From: Amycolatopsis granulosa
GTDB lineage: Bacteria > Actinomycetota > Actinomycetes > Mycobacteriales > Pseudonocardiaceae
DNA length: 64,000 nucleotides
Reading direction: 5' to 3'
Assembly (NCBI RefSeq): GCF_011758745.1
Contig: NZ_JAANOV010000001.1
Coordinates: 4,340,001 to 4,404,000, forward strand
The position numbers were made by a program, and so were the translations under genes. The notes under the pieces are model-generated. The model saw only the letters and a list, made by a program, of their open reading frames with translations. It was not told the DNA's origin and searched no databases. Shown piece after piece: positions 10,261 through 19,466 of this stretch; the first letter of the stretch is position 1, and every line of letters starts with the position of its first letter.

Positions 10261-10310
10261 TTCCCATGTGCTGGGAACCGTTGGGCGCGGCTGTCCGGTT
10301 TGGCTAACTT
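10261..10310 (+). promoter_or_regulatory. Candidate metY promoter with upstream inverted repeat
   Basis: Perfect repeat TTCCCA-tgtgc-TGGGAA (10261-10277) directly precedes a possible -35 TTGGGC (10281-10286) and -10 TAACTT (10305-10310), spacing 18. I looked for a SAM riboswitch here and did not find its conserved core. The repeat may bind a regulator of sulfur metabolism. Confidence 0.4.
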
Positions 10311-10358
10311 CGGTCCCGGCGCCCTTGCTCCGACAGCCACGCACCGAGGAGAACGACG

Positions 10359-11663
10359 ATGACCCAGTCGCAGGCCTGGTCCTTCGAGACGAAGCAGATC
10401 CACGCCGGCGCGAGCCCTGATCCGGCCACGGGCGCCCGGGCCACGCCGATCTACCAGACCACGTCCTTCGTGTTCCGGGACAGCCAGCACGGCGCCGACC
10501 TGTTCAGCCTCGCCGAGCCCGGCAACATCTACACGCGGATCATGAACCCGACGCAGGACGTGCTCGAGCAGCGCGTCGCCGCGCTCGAGGGCGGCGTGGC
10601 CGCGCTGGCCTTCGCGTCCGGCACCGCCGCGACCAACGCCGCGATCCTGAACGTCGCCAACGCCGGCGACCACATCGTGGCCAGCCCGAAGCTCTACGGC
10701 GGCACCTACAACCTCTTCAACTACACGCTGCCCAAGCTCGGTGTCGAGGTGTCCTTCGTCGAGGACCAGAACGACCTGGAGCAGTGGCGGGCCGCGATCC
10801 GCCCGAACACCAAGGCCTTCTTCGCGGAGAGCCTGGCCAACCCGGGCAGCGACGTGCTCGACATCCGCGCGGTCGCGGACGTCGCGCACGCGGCCGGGCT
10901 GCCGCTGATCGTCGACAACACGATCCCGACGCCGTACCTGCTGCGCCCGATCGAGCACGGTGCCGACGTCGTGGTCCACTCGGCGACCAAGTACCTGGGC
11001 GGGCACGGCACCACCATCGCCGGCGTCCTGGTGGACGGCGGCACCTTCGACTTCGGCGCATATCCGGAGCGCTTCCCCGGCTTCACCGAGCCGGACCCGA
11101 GCTACCACGGTCTCAAGTACTGGGAGGCTCTCGGCCCCGGCGCGTTCGCCGCCAAGGCGCGCGTCCAGTTGCTGCGCGACACCGGTGCGGCCATCGCGCC
11201 GCTGAACAGCTTCCTGATCCTGCAGGGCATCGAGACGCTGTCGCTGCGGGTCGAGCGCCACGTCGGCAACGCCAGGGCGCTGGCCGAGTGGCTGGAGCAG
11301 CGCGACGAGGTCGAGCGCGTCTACTACGCGAGCCTGCCGTCCAGCCCGCACTACGAGCTGGCCCGGAAGTACCTGCCGCAGGGCGCCGGCGCCGTGCTGT
11401 CGTTCGACCTGCGTGGCGGCGTCGAGGCCGGGCGGAGGTTCGTCGACGGGACCGAGCTGCACAGCCAGCTCGTGAACATCGGCGACGTGCGCAGCCTCAT
11501 CGTCCACCCCGCCAGCACCACCCACAGCCAGCTCACGCCCGACGAGCAGCTGGCCAGCGGCGTGACCCCGGGCCTGGTGCGGCTCGCGGTCGGGCTGGAG
11601 GGCCTGGAGGACCTCAAGGCCGACCTCGAGGCCGGGTTCCGGGCGGCCAAGGCGGCCCTGTGA
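10359..11663 (+). CDS. metY: O-acetylhomoserine sulfhydrylase (MetY)
   Basis: 434 residues, full length for the family. Converts O-acetylhomoserine and sulfide to homocysteine in direct-sulfhydrylation methionine synthesis. The PLP-binding lysine is in VVVHSATKYLGGHGTT, and QIHAGASPDPATGARATPIYQ is the characteristic N-terminus. ATG with GAGGAG upstream. Its TGA overlaps the GTG of metX, so the two enzymes of the pathway are translationally coupled: MetX makes the acetylhomoserine that MetY consumes. Confidence 0.96.
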   Translation: MTQSQAWSFETKQIHAGASPDPATGARATPIYQTTSFVFRDSQHGADLFSLAEPGNIYTRIMNPTQDVLEQRVAALEGGVAALAFASGTAATNAAILNVANAGDHIVASPKLYGGTYNLFNYTLPKLGVEVSFVEDQNDLEQWRAAIRPNTKAFFAESLANPGSDVLDIRAVADVAHAAGLPLIVDNTIPTPYLLRPIEHGADVVVHSATKYLGGHGTTIAGVLVDGGTFDFGAYPERFPGFTEPDPSYHGLKYWEALGPGAFAAKARVQLLRDTGAAIAPLNSFLILQGIETLSLRVERHVGNARALAEWLEQRDEVERVYYASLPSSPHYELARKYLPQGAGAVLSFDLRGGVEAGRRFVDGTELHSQLVNIGDVRSLIVHPASTTHSQLTPDEQLASGVTPGLVRLAVGLEGLEDLKADLEAGFRAAKAAL

Positions 11664-12799
11664 CACAACCGTCCACTGTGGATCTTCCGCCGGCGACCGG
11701 TGCGTGGCGCGCGGGAGATCCACCTGGACGGCGGCAGTGGTCCGCCGGCGGACGGCTACGGCTGGACGCCGGCGGCACCCTGCCGGAGTACTCGATCGCG
11801 TACGAGACGTGGGGGCGGCTCAACTCCGACGCCTCGAACGCCGTCCTGGTCGAACACGCCCTCACCGGCGACAGCCACGCCGCCGGCACGGCCGGCCCGG
11901 GTCACCCCACCGCGGGCTGGTGGGACGGCCTGATCGGGCCGGGCCGCGCGCTGGACACCGACGAGCTGTTCGTGGTGGTGCCGAACGTGCTCGGCGGCTG
12001 CCAGGGATCGACCGGGCCGTCGTCGCCCGGTCCGGACGGGCGGCCGTGGGGGAGCCGGTTCCCCCGGATCACCATCCGCGACCAGGTGCGCGCGGAGGCC
12101 GTGGTGGCCGACGAACTGGGCATCGACCGCTGGGCCGCGGTGCTCGGCGGGTCGATGGGCGGGATGCGGGCGCTGGAATGGGCGGCGACCTTCCCCGGCC
12201 GGGTCGCCGGGCTGCTCGTGCTCGCCGCACCGGCCGCCTCCTCGGCCGACCAGGTCGCCTGGGCCTCGCCCCAGCTGCACGCGATCACCGCCGACCCCGG
12301 GTGGCGTGACGGTGACTACTACGACGCGCCGCCCGGTGCGGGGCCGCATCGCGGGCTCGGGGTGGCGCGGCGGATCGCCCACGTGACGTACCGCAGCGGG
12401 CTGGAGCTCGACCAGCGGTTCGGCCGCCGGCCGCAAGGCGCCGAGGACCCGCTCGGCGACGGCCGGTATGCCGTGGAGTCCTATCTCGATCACCACGCGG
12501 ACAAACTGGTGCGGCGTTTCGACGCGGGCTCCTACGTGCTGCTGACCCGGTCGATGAACACCCACGACGTCGGCCGCGACCGCGGCGGTGTGGGCGCCGC
12601 GCTGGCCCGGGTGACCGCGCGGAGCGTGATCGCGGGGGTGGACAGCGACCGCCTCTACCCGATGCGGCAGGCACACGAGCTGGCCGCCGGGATCCCGGGC
12701 GCGGGCGAGGCGGCGGAGATCAACTCACCTTACGGGCACGACTCGTTCCTGATCGAGACCGAGCAGGTGGCGAACCTGGTGAAGGCGCTGCTGCACTGA
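11660..12799 (+). CDS. metX: Homoserine O-acetyltransferase (MetX)
   Basis: 379 residues. Alpha/beta hydrolase-fold transferase using acetyl-CoA to activate L-homoserine. The catalytic serine is in LGGSMGGMRALEW, the Asp in SDRLYP and the His in GHDSFL near the C-terminus; NVLGGCQGSTGP is the family oxyanion-hole segment. GTG start in the GTGA overlap with the metY stop. Whether it uses acetyl- or succinyl-CoA is not certain from sequence, but actinobacterial members generally use acetyl-CoA. Confidence 0.94.
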   Translation: MTQPSTVDLPPATGAWRAGDPPGRRQWSAGGRLRLDAGGTLPEYSIAYETWGRLNSDASNAVLVEHALTGDSHAAGTAGPGHPTAGWWDGLIGPGRALDTDELFVVVPNVLGGCQGSTGPSSPGPDGRPWGSRFPRITIRDQVRAEAVVADELGIDRWAAVLGGSMGGMRALEWAATFPGRVAGLLVLAAPAASSADQVAWASPQLHAITADPGWRDGDYYDAPPGAGPHRGLGVARRIAHVTYRSGLELDQRFGRRPQGAEDPLGDGRYAVESYLDHHADKLVRRFDAGSYVLLTRSMNTHDVGRDRGGVGAALARVTARSVIAGVDSDRLYPMRQAHELAAGIPGAGEAAEINSPYGHDSFLIETEQVANLVKALLH

Positions 12800-12852
12800 G
12801 CCCGGCCGGGACCGGTGCCCCAGCGGCGCTCCGGTCTGGTTCGGAGGCGGTC

Positions 12853-13317
12853 TCAGGCCAGCGCCTCGGAGATCCAGTCGGTCACCGGCAGGTCCCGGTC
12901 GAGGCATTCGGTGGACAGCCGGACCGTCCAGCGCAGCGCTTGCAGCGTGAGGCTGTTCACCTCCGCGCGGTTCGCGCTCGCCAGTGCGATCTCCACCTGT
13001 TCGGCCGCGGCCTCGGTGTTGCCGTGCACCTCGGCCAGCAGGGTGCGGACCGCCGTGCGCACCGGCGGGTCGGCCTGGTCGATCGAGACCTCCGCGCCCG
13101 TCTCGTCGAACACCTGCACCTTCACCGGCGCGCTGCCGCCATCACCGAGGGTGGTCACCATCGTGCTGCACTCCTCGAACAGCAGCAGCATCAGCTCCCG
13201 CGTCTCGTCGTGGCTCGACGGGGCCACCTCGTCGAGCGCGTCGTCGTCACGGCCGAGCTGCATCGCGACGAGGGCGCGCTGCGCTCGCGAGATCAGCTGC
13301 TGCCGGTCGGAGGTCAC
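12853..13317 (-). CDS. Hypothetical helical protein
   Basis: 154 residues from the GTG chosen here; a TTG four codons upstream would give 158. Mostly alpha-helical, acidic, no signal peptide or membrane segment; begins VTSDRQQLISRAQRALVAM. I do not recognise a domain. No clear ribosome site precedes either start. It converges with metX and is upstream-adjacent to the TetR gene on the same strand, about 50 nt beyond that gene's stop, so it may be co-transcribed with it. Confidence 0.65.
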   Translation of the reverse strand: MTSDRQQLISRAQRALVAMQLGRDDDALDEVAPSSHDETRELMLLLFEECSTMVTTLGDGGSAPVKVQVFDETGAEVSIDQADPPVRTAVRTLLAEVHGNTEAAAEQVEIALASANRAEVNSLTLQALRWTVRLSTECLDRDLPVTDWISEALA

Positions 13318-13378
13318 GGGGTCTATCAAAGCCGGGGAAAGCCGTTCAAGGTAGTGGGAAAAACGAGTGACGTGCCGA

Positions 13379-13969
13379 TCACGCGGCGGCCTGCAGCGCG
13401 CCGAGCGCGAGGCGCCGCAGGAGGACGGCCAGATCCTCGTCGTCGAGATGGCGGTTGTACGGCGTGGAGTTGATCAGCCCGAACACGGCGTGTGCCGCCG
13501 AACGAGCCTGGCGTTCCCCCACTCCGGGGACGGCGTCGCGGATCACCTTCACCCACACCTCGACGTAACGCCGCTGCAGCGCGCGCACCTGCTTGCGGTC
13601 GGCATCGGTGAGGTTGGCGAGGTTGCGCTCCTGGACCGTGATCAGCGACGGGTGGGTGAGCGCGAAGTCGACGTGGAACTCGACCAGCTCGGTGAGCGCC
13701 TGCCCGGGGTCGGAGGTCTGCTCGACGCGGGCGGTGCCGCCGTCGAGGAGGTAGTGGCTGATCGAGTTCAGCATCTCCCCGAGCATCGCGTCCTTGCTGC
13801 GGAAGTGCCGGTACAGCGCCGGGCCGGAGATGCCGACCGCCGCGCCGATGTCGTCGATGCCGACGCCGTGGAAGCCGTGCCGGGCGAACAGCTCGGCCGC
13901 CGCGCTCAGGATCTCCTCACGGCGCGTGGCCTTCTCACCGGTGACCAGCGGGGTGGGACTCGTCGACAC
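13379..13969 (-). CDS. TetR-family repressor, AccR-like
   Basis: 196 residues. N-terminal helix-turn-helix at about 15-65 (REEILSAAAELFARHGF, then ISGPALYRHFRSKDAML) and a C-terminal ligand domain. GTG start at 13969 with AGGA upstream; the nearby ATG is out of frame. A strong palindrome, GTTAGCGAGCGCTAAC, sits 22 bp upstream, and two related copies lie in front of the acyl-CoA carboxylase operon 1.9 kb away, so this protein very likely represses both itself and that operon. In Streptomyces a TetR protein (AccR) is known to control short-chain acyl-CoA carboxylase genes through a GTTAA-N6-TTAAC type site. Confidence 0.88.
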   Translation of the reverse strand: MSTSPTPLVTGEKATRREEILSAAAELFARHGFHGVGIDDIGAAVGISGPALYRHFRSKDAMLGEMLNSISHYLLDGGTARVEQTSDPGQALTELVEFHVDFALTHPSLITVQERNLANLTDADRKQVRALQRRYVEVWVKVIRDAVPGVGERQARSAAHAVFGLINSTPYNRHLDDEDLAVLLRRLALGALQAAA

Positions 13970-13990
13970 GTGACCATCCTATCGAGTCAG

Positions 13991-14006
13991 GTTAGCGAGC
14001 GCTAAC
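13991..14006. promoter_or_regulatory. TetR operator, copy 1 (autoregulation)
   Basis: GTTAGCG-AG-CGCTAAC, perfect 7-bp arms, just upstream of the TetR gene. Fits GTTAR-N6-YTAAC like the two copies at 15815 and 15843. Confidence 0.8.
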
Positions 14007-14120
14007 GTCGGCTCGTTGTCACCTGTTGGTAGACGGAATGCCTCCCAACGGGGGTCCCTTCCGGGCACCGCACCTGGTAATCGTTCAGTAGTGCTTCGCT
14101 CACGGAAGGTGGTCACCGTT

Positions 14121-14912
14121 GTGCTGAGAACGCTTGCCGTCGCCGCCGTCGCGGCCCTCACCGCGATCGGCCTGAACTGGGGGGTTGCCGGTGCGGACAC
14201 CCTCGACTACGTCGCCCTCGGTGACTCCTACTCCTCCGGGGTGGGTGCCGGGAGCTACCTCGACTCCTCCAGTTGCAAACGCAGCTCGAACGCCTACCCG
14301 GAGCTCTACGCCAGGCAGACGTCGGCTGCGCTCGACTTCCGGGCGTGCTCCGGTGCCAAGACCTCCGACGTGCTGTCCAAGCAGGTCGGCGCACTGTCCG
14401 CCGGCACCGACCTGGTGACGATCAGCGTCGGCGGCAACGACGCCGGCTTCGCGAGCGTGATGCAGGACTGCATCCTCGGCGGGGACGCGGGCTGCAAGAC
14501 GGCGATCGACAACGCGAAGGCGTTCGTGACCGGGACCCTGCCGGGGCTGCTGGACAAGACCTACCGGGAGATCCGGTCGCGCGCCCCGGAGGCGAAGGTG
14601 GTCGTGCTGGGGTACCCGCACTTCTACAAGATCGGCGGCTCGTGCTCGGTCGGGTTGTCCGACACGTCGCGCGGTTACATCGACAGCGGGGCGGACGCGC
14701 TGGACTCGGTCATCCAGAAGGAGGCGTCGGAGGCGGGTTTCGCCTTCGCGGACGTGCGCCCGGCCTTCGCCGGGCACGAGATCTGTTCCGGCGCGTCCTG
14801 GCTGCACAGCCTGACCTACCCGGTCGACGAGTCCTACCACCCGACGGCGACCGGCCAGGCGCGGGGCTACTACCCGTCACTGGTGGCCGCGGTGCGGGAG
14901 CTCCGGGTGTGA
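14121..14912 (+). CDS. Secreted SGNH/GDSL-family lipase or esterase
   Basis: 263 residues with a signal peptide (hydrophobic LAVAAVAALTAIGLNWGVAGA, probable cleavage after VAGA). Catalytic blocks: GDSYSSG (nucleophile Ser, block I), SVGGNDAGF (block III) and YHPTATGQ (block V His). Several paired cysteines are consistent with an exported, disulfide-stabilised enzyme like Streptomyces SGNH lipases and esterases. The GTG at 14121 is chosen for its signal peptide with GGAAGG 11 nt upstream; in-frame GTGs at 14109 and 14091 are alternatives. Acts outside the cell on ester or phospholipid substrates; exact specificity unknown. Confidence 0.87.
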   Translation: MLRTLAVAAVAALTAIGLNWGVAGADTLDYVALGDSYSSGVGAGSYLDSSSCKRSSNAYPELYARQTSAALDFRACSGAKTSDVLSKQVGALSAGTDLVTISVGGNDAGFASVMQDCILGGDAGCKTAIDNAKAFVTGTLPGLLDKTYREIRSRAPEAKVVVLGYPHFYKIGGSCSVGLSDTSRGYIDSGADALDSVIQKEASEAGFAFADVRPAFAGHEICSGASWLHSLTYPVDESYHPTATGQARGYYPSLVAAVRELRV

Positions 14913-14981
14913 CCCCGCGGCCGGGCGGCCGGCCCGCGCCGCTTCGGTAACGCGTGGCGCGGGCACGGCGACGATCATCGT

Positions 14982-15770
14982 GTGCAGGCGGAGACGAGCT
15001 GGCTCCCCCCGTGGAGCACGGACCCGGCCACGTTCGCCGCCTGGGGCCAGTGGGCCGGCGCGCTGGGCAGCATGGCGGCGGTGATCGTCGCACTGGCGCT
15101 CGCGGCGGTGGATGGACGTCGGCGGCGACGCGAACTGGCGGACCGGCAAGCGGCACAGGCCCGCACCGTGACCTGCACCGTCACGCGCAGCATCGGCCAG
15201 GACGGCGACCGGGACGAGTTGTCCGTCGTCGTCCACAACCACGGGCAGCTGCCGGTCACCGATGTCTACCTCCGGGACGTCCGGATGCACTTCGGGGACA
15301 CCACGCTGCAGGATTGGGATTTCGCGGCGCCTCGTCAGCGCGACGAGGGGCGGGCATACCCGTTGGACACGGTGATCGGTCCACAGGATCACTCCAGCTC
15401 CCCCCGATTGATCTTCCGGGACGAGCCGGCGGAGGGTGCACCCCCCGGCCGAGGCGAGGCGACCACGCGGTTCGCCTTCCTCGATGCGAGTGGACTCTGC
15501 TGGGAACGCATCAACAACGGCCCGCCCAGGCGGATCTACACAAGGCAGGAGAAGAACCGGATCGAGAGGCGGGCGTTCCGGCGGCTCATCGTCAACGTCA
15601 CGGTCGTGTGCCTGCTGATCGGCATCGGTGTCGGCACACTCACGGCGACGCTGGACATCAACTTCGTCAGTTCTCTGCTGCTCGATCTCACCGTGTGGGC
15701 CGGTGCCGCGTACGTCATCGTCCGCAAGGTCGACGGCAAGCCGCTGCTCCCCGTCCGCCCGGGGAAGTGA
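14982..15770 (+). CDS. Hypothetical membrane protein
   Basis: 262 residues. One hydrophobic segment near residues 27-45 (MAAVIVALALAAV), a soluble middle of about 150 residues that may be a beta-sandwich (VVHNHGQLPVTDVYLRDV resembles receptor-like beta strands), and two more membrane segments near the C-terminus (VTVVCLLIGIGVG and the following hydrophobic stretch). GTG start with no strong ribosome site. No family recognised. Confidence 0.7.
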   Translation: MQAETSWLPPWSTDPATFAAWGQWAGALGSMAAVIVALALAAVDGRRRRRELADRQAAQARTVTCTVTRSIGQDGDRDELSVVVHNHGQLPVTDVYLRDVRMHFGDTTLQDWDFAAPRQRDEGRAYPLDTVIGPQDHSSSPRLIFRDEPAEGAPPGRGEATTRFAFLDASGLCWERINNGPPRRIYTRQEKNRIERRAFRRLIVNVTVVCLLIGIGVGTLTATLDINFVSSLLLDLTVWAGAAYVIVRKVDGKPLLPVRPGK

Positions 15771-15814
15771 GCGGGCGGCCGCGAGAAGCAGTGCCGCCGC
15801 GCTGGACAGCGCAC

Positions 15815-15830
15815 GTTAGCCGTGGTTAAC
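15815..15830. promoter_or_regulatory. TetR operator, copy 2
   Basis: GTTAGCCGTGGTTAAC, 56-71 bp before the accD start. Same GTTAR-N6-YTAAC pattern as the site in front of the TetR gene. Confidence 0.75.
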
Positions 15831-15842
15831 ATCGACCCGTGC

Positions 15843-15858
15843 GTTAACGCCTGCTAAC
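15843..15858. promoter_or_regulatory. TetR operator, copy 3
   Basis: GTTAACGCCTGCTAAC, 28-43 bp before the accD start. Centre-to-centre distance to copy 2 is 28 bp. Confidence 0.75.
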
Positions 15859-15885
15859 CATGTTCGGCGTCGGATGAGGAGGGTC

Positions 15886-17499
15886 ATGGACTTCCCGGTG
15901 CTCGGCACCTCCGCGGACCCGCGAAGCGAGCAATACGCCCGGAACGCGACCGCTCACGCGGAGCTCACCGAGGATCTGCGCAAGCGTCTGGCCGCCGCCC
16001 GCACCGGCGGCCCCGAGAAGGCGCGTGCCCGGCATGTGGAACGCGGCAAGCTCCTGCCCCGCGACCGCGTCGACGCCCTGCTCGACCCGGGCTCGCCGTT
16101 CCTCGAACTCTCGCCGCTGGCCGCGAACGGCCTCTACGACGACGAGGCTCCCGCGGCGGGCATCATCACCGGGATCGGCCGCGTCTCCGGGCGTGAGTGC
16201 GTCGTCGTCGCCAACGACGCGACCGTCAAGGGTGGCACGTACTACCCGATGACGGTCAAGAAGCACCTGCGAGCGCAGGAAGTCGCCCTGCACAACAACC
16301 TGCCGTGCATCTACCTGGTCGACTCCGGTGGCGCCTTCCTGCCGAGGCAGGACGACGTGTTCCCCGACCGCGAGCACTTCGGCCGCATCTTCTACAACCA
16401 GGCGACCATGTCCGCGCGCGGTATCCCGCAGATCGCGGCCGTCCTGGGCTCGTGCACGGCCGGTGGCGCGTACGTGCCGGCGATGAGCGACGAGGCGGTC
16501 ATCGTCCGCAACCAGGGCACCATCTTCCTCGGCGGCCCGCCGCTGGTGAAGGCCGCGACCGGGGAGGTGGTCACCGCCGAAGAACTCGGCGGCGGCGACG
16601 TCCACGCCCGTCAGTCCGGCGTCACCGACCACCTCGCCACCGACGACGCGCACGCCCTGTCCATCGTGCGCAACATCGTCGCCACCCTCGGCCCGCGCAG
16701 CCCGCGCCCGTGGGAAACCCGCCAGGTCGAGGCTCCCGTCGTCGACCCGGAGCAGCTCTACGGCGTCGTGCCCACCGACCCCCGCACCCCCTACGACGTG
16801 CGCGAGGTCATCGCGCGGATCGTCGACGGCAGCCGCTTCGCGGAGTTCAAGAAGGAGTACGGCGCCACCCTCGTCACCGGTTTCGCGCACATCCACGGCC
16901 ACCCGGTCGGCATCATCGCCAACAACGGCGTGCTGTTCGCCGAGTCCGCGATGAAGGGCGCGCACTTCATCGAGCTGTGCGACCAGCGGTCGATCCCGCT
17001 GGTCTTCCTGCAGAACATCAGCGGCTTCATGGTCGGCAGGGCCTACGAGGCCGGCGGCATCGCCAAGCACGGCGCCAAGATGGTCACCGCGGTCGCCTGC
17101 GCCCGGGTGCCCAAGTTCACCGTCATCATCGGCGGCTCGTTCGGCGCCGGCAACTACTCGATGTGCGGGCGGGCGTACTCGCCCCGCTTCCTGTGGATGT
17201 GGCCCAACGCGCGCATCTCCGTGATGGGCGGTGAGCAGGCCGCCTCGGTGCTGGCGACCGTCCGCCGCGACTCGATCGAGAGCCGTGGCGGCGAGTGGCC
17301 CGCCGACGAGGAGGAGGCGTTCAAGGAACCCATCCGCCGCCAGTACGAGGAGCAGGGCAGCCCCTACTACTCGACGGCGCGGCTGTGGGACGACGGCGTG
17401 ATCGACCCGGCGGACACCCGCATGGTGCTCGGCCTCGCGCTGTCGGTGGCGGCGAACGCGCCGCTGGAACCGGTCAGCTACGGCGTCTTCCGGATGTGA
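15886..17499 (+). CDS. Acyl-CoA carboxylase beta subunit (methylcrotonyl-CoA carboxylase type)
   Basis: 537 residues, carboxyltransferase subunit. The stretches [40 protein letters not shown] and [12 protein letters not shown] match methylcrotonyl-CoA carboxylase beta chains (MccB/LiuB/AccD1) more closely than propionyl-CoA carboxylase. It transfers carboxyl from biotin to 3-methylcrotonyl-CoA in leucine breakdown. The ATG at 15886 has GAGGAGGG directly upstream; a second ATG four codons earlier lacks it. First gene of a tight three-gene operon preceded by two TetR operators. Confidence 0.92.
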   Translation: MDFPVLGTSADPRSEQYARNATAHAELTEDLRKRLAAARTGGPEKARARHVERGKLLPRDRVDALLDPGSPFLELSPLAANGLYDDEAPAAGIITGIGRVSGRECVVVANDATVKGGTYYPMTVKKHLRAQEVALHNNLPCIYLVDSGGAFLPRQDDVFPDREHFGRIFYNQATMSARGIPQIAAVLGSCTAGGAYVPAMSDEAVIVRNQGTIFLGGPPLVKAATGEVVTAEELGGGDVHARQSGVTDHLATDDAHALSIVRNIVATLGPRSPRPWETRQVEAPVVDPEQLYGVVPTDPRTPYDVREVIARIVDGSRFAEFKKEYGATLVTGFAHIHGHPVGIIANNGVLFAESAMKGAHFIELCDQRSIPLVFLQNISGFMVGRAYEAGGIAKHGAKMVTAVACARVPKFTVIIGGSFGAGNYSMCGRAYSPRFLWMWPNARISVMGGEQAASVLATVRRDSIESRGGEWPADEEEAFKEPIRRQYEEQGSPYYSTARLWDDGVIDPADTRMVLGLALSVAANAPLEPVSYGVFRM

Positions 17500-17504
17500 G
17501 GGGC

Positions 17505-19466
17505 ATGTTCGACACCGTCCTCATCGCCAACCGCGGCGAGATCGCGGTTCGCGTCATCAGCACCCTGCGGCGCCTGGGTATCCGCTCGGTCGCGGTCTAC
17601 AGCGACGCCGACGCGGACGCGCGGCACGTGCACGAGGCCGACACCGCGATCCGCATCGGACCCGCTGAGGCCACCCACAGCTACCTGTCCATCCCGGACA
17701 TCGTCCGGGCCGCCGTGGACTCCGGCGCGCAGGCCGTCCACCCCGGATACGGCTTCCTCGCCGAGAACGCCGAGTTCGCCGCCGCGTGCGAGAAGGCCGG
17801 GCTCACGTTCATCGGGCCGCCGCCGGGCGCGATCGACGCCATGGGCGACAAGATCCGCGCCAAGGCCACGGTCTCCGCGGCCGGTGTCCCCGTCGTGCCC
17901 GGTCTGTCCGATGTGGACGACTTCGCGAAGGCGGCCGACGAGGTCGGCTACCCGTTGCTGCTCAAGCCGTCCGCGGGCGGTGGCGGCAAGGGCATGCGGC
18001 TGGTACACGAGCCCGGTGAACTCGCCGCCGCGGTCGAGTCCGCGCAGCGCGAGGCCCGCGCCGCGTTCGGCGACGACCGCCTGCTGCTGGAACGGTTCGT
18101 CACCACGCCGCGGCACATCGAGATCCAGGTGCTCGCCGACGCCCACGGCACGGTCCTGCACCTCGGTGAGCGCGAGTGCAGCCTGCAGCGCCGGCACCAG
18201 AAAATCATCGAGGAGGCGCCGTCGGTGCTGCTCGACGAGCGGACCCGGGCGCGGATGGGCGCCGCCGCCGTGGAAGCGGCCCGCTCGGTCGGGTACGTCG
18301 GCGCCGGCACCGTCGAGTTCATCGTCTCGGCGCGCAAGCCGGACGAGTTCTTCTTCATGGAGATGAACACGCGGCTGCAGGTCGAGCACCCGGTGACGGA
18401 GCTGGTGACCGGGCTGGACCTGGTCGAGTGGCAGGTGCGCGTCGCCGCGGGCGAGCCGCTCACGCTGACCCAGGACGACATCCGGCTCGACGGTCACGCC
18501 ATCGAGGCCCGCGTCTACGCCGAGGACCCGGCCCGCGGGTTCGTGCCGACCGGCGGCACCGTGCTGGCGCTCGACGAGCCGCGCGGCCAGGGTGTCCGCG
18601 TGGACTCCTCGCTCGCGGAGGGGTCGGTCGTCGGGTCGAACTACGACCCGATGCTCGCCAAGGTGATCGCGTGGGGCCCGGACCGGGCCGCCGCGCTGCA
18701 CCGGCTCGACCGCGCCCTGGCGGGCACGGCCGTGCTGGGCGTGCCGACCAACGTGACCTTCCTGCGTGCGCTGCTGGGCGACCCCGACGTGCGGGCCGGG
18801 AACCTGGACACCGGGCTCGTCGAGCGCCGGCTCGACGAGCTGGTCGGCTCGGCGGTGCCCGCGGAGTTCTTCGTCGCGGCCGCGATGGACCGGCTGCTCG
18901 GTCTGGTGCCGGCCGGCACCTCCGATCCGTGGGCAGTGCCCAGCGGGTGGCGGCTGGGCGGCCCGGGCGGGGTCCGGTTCCGGTTGCGTGCCGGGGACAC
19001 CGAGGCGCTGGTCACGGTCGAGGGCTCGCCGGACGACGCCCGGGTCACTGTGGACGGTGGCGAGCCGGTGCCGGTGTCCGCCCGGCGCACGGGCAACCGG
19101 CTCGAGGTGCACTACGACGGCGAGTTCCGGCGGTACCTGCGCGCCGACGCACCGCGGGACCGGGTGTGGCTCGGCCGGGACGGGCACGGCGTCGTCGTCG
19201 GGGAACGGCCCAACCTGCTCGCCACGCACGGCGAGGCGAACGAGGCGGGACCGGTGACGAGCCCGATGCCGGGCACGGTCCTGGTGGTCAAGGTCGCGCA
19301 GGGCGACGTGGTGCGCGCGGGCGCGCCGCTGCTGGTCGTCGAGGCGATGAAGATGGAACACACGCTGGTCGCCCCGGTCGACGGCGTGGTCGACGAACTC
19401 CGCGTCCAGGTGGGCCAGCAGGTGGCCCTCGACGAGACGCTCGCGGTGGTCAAGGAGCAGAAATGA
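17505..19466 (+). CDS. Acyl-CoA carboxylase biotin-carboxylase/BCCP alpha subunit
   Basis: 653 residues. The biotin carboxylase domain begins [15 protein letters not shown], has the glycine-rich ATP loop [11 protein letters not shown], and the catalytic lid/active-site segments [15 protein letters not shown] and [14 protein letters not shown]. The C-terminal biotin-carrier domain carries the biotinylated lysine in EAMKMEH. Partner of the beta subunit 5 nt upstream; together they form the methylcrotonyl-CoA carboxylase-type complex. The stop overlaps the next gene's ATG (ATGA). Confidence 0.95.
   Translation: MFDTVLIANRGEIAVRVISTLRRLGIRSVAVYSDADADARHVHEADTAIRIGPAEATHSYLSIPDIVRAAVDSGAQAVHPGYGFLAENAEFAAACEKAGLTFIGPPPGAIDAMGDKIRAKATVSAAGVPVVPGLSDVDDFAKAADEVGYPLLLKPSAGGGGKGMRLVHEPGELAAAVESAQREARAAFGDDRLLLERFVTTPRHIEIQVLADAHGTVLHLGERECSLQRRHQKIIEEAPSVLLDERTRARMGAAAVEAARSVGYVGAGTVEFIVSARKPDEFFFMEMNTRLQVEHPVTELVTGLDLVEWQVRVAAGEPLTLTQDDIRLDGHAIEARVYAEDPARGFVPTGGTVLALDEPRGQGVRVDSSLAEGSVVGSNYDPMLAKVIAWGPDRAAALHRLDRALAGTAVLGVPTNVTFLRALLGDPDVRAGNLDTGLVERRLDELVGSAVPAEFFVAAAMDRLLGLVPAGTSDPWAVPSGWRLGGPGGVRFRLRAGDTEALVTVEGSPDDARVTVDGGEPVPVSARRTGNRLEVHYDGEFRRYLRADAPRDRVWLGRDGHGVVVGERPNLLATHGEANEAGPVTSPMPGTVLVVKVAQGDVVRAGAPLLVVEAMKMEHTLVAPVDGVVDELRVQVGQQVALDETLAVVKEQK

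Noticed and set aside
10189-10358. A SAM riboswitch upstream of metY
   Set aside because: The region lacks the conserved SAM-I/SAM-IV cores; only an inverted repeat and a promoter-like pair of boxes are visible.
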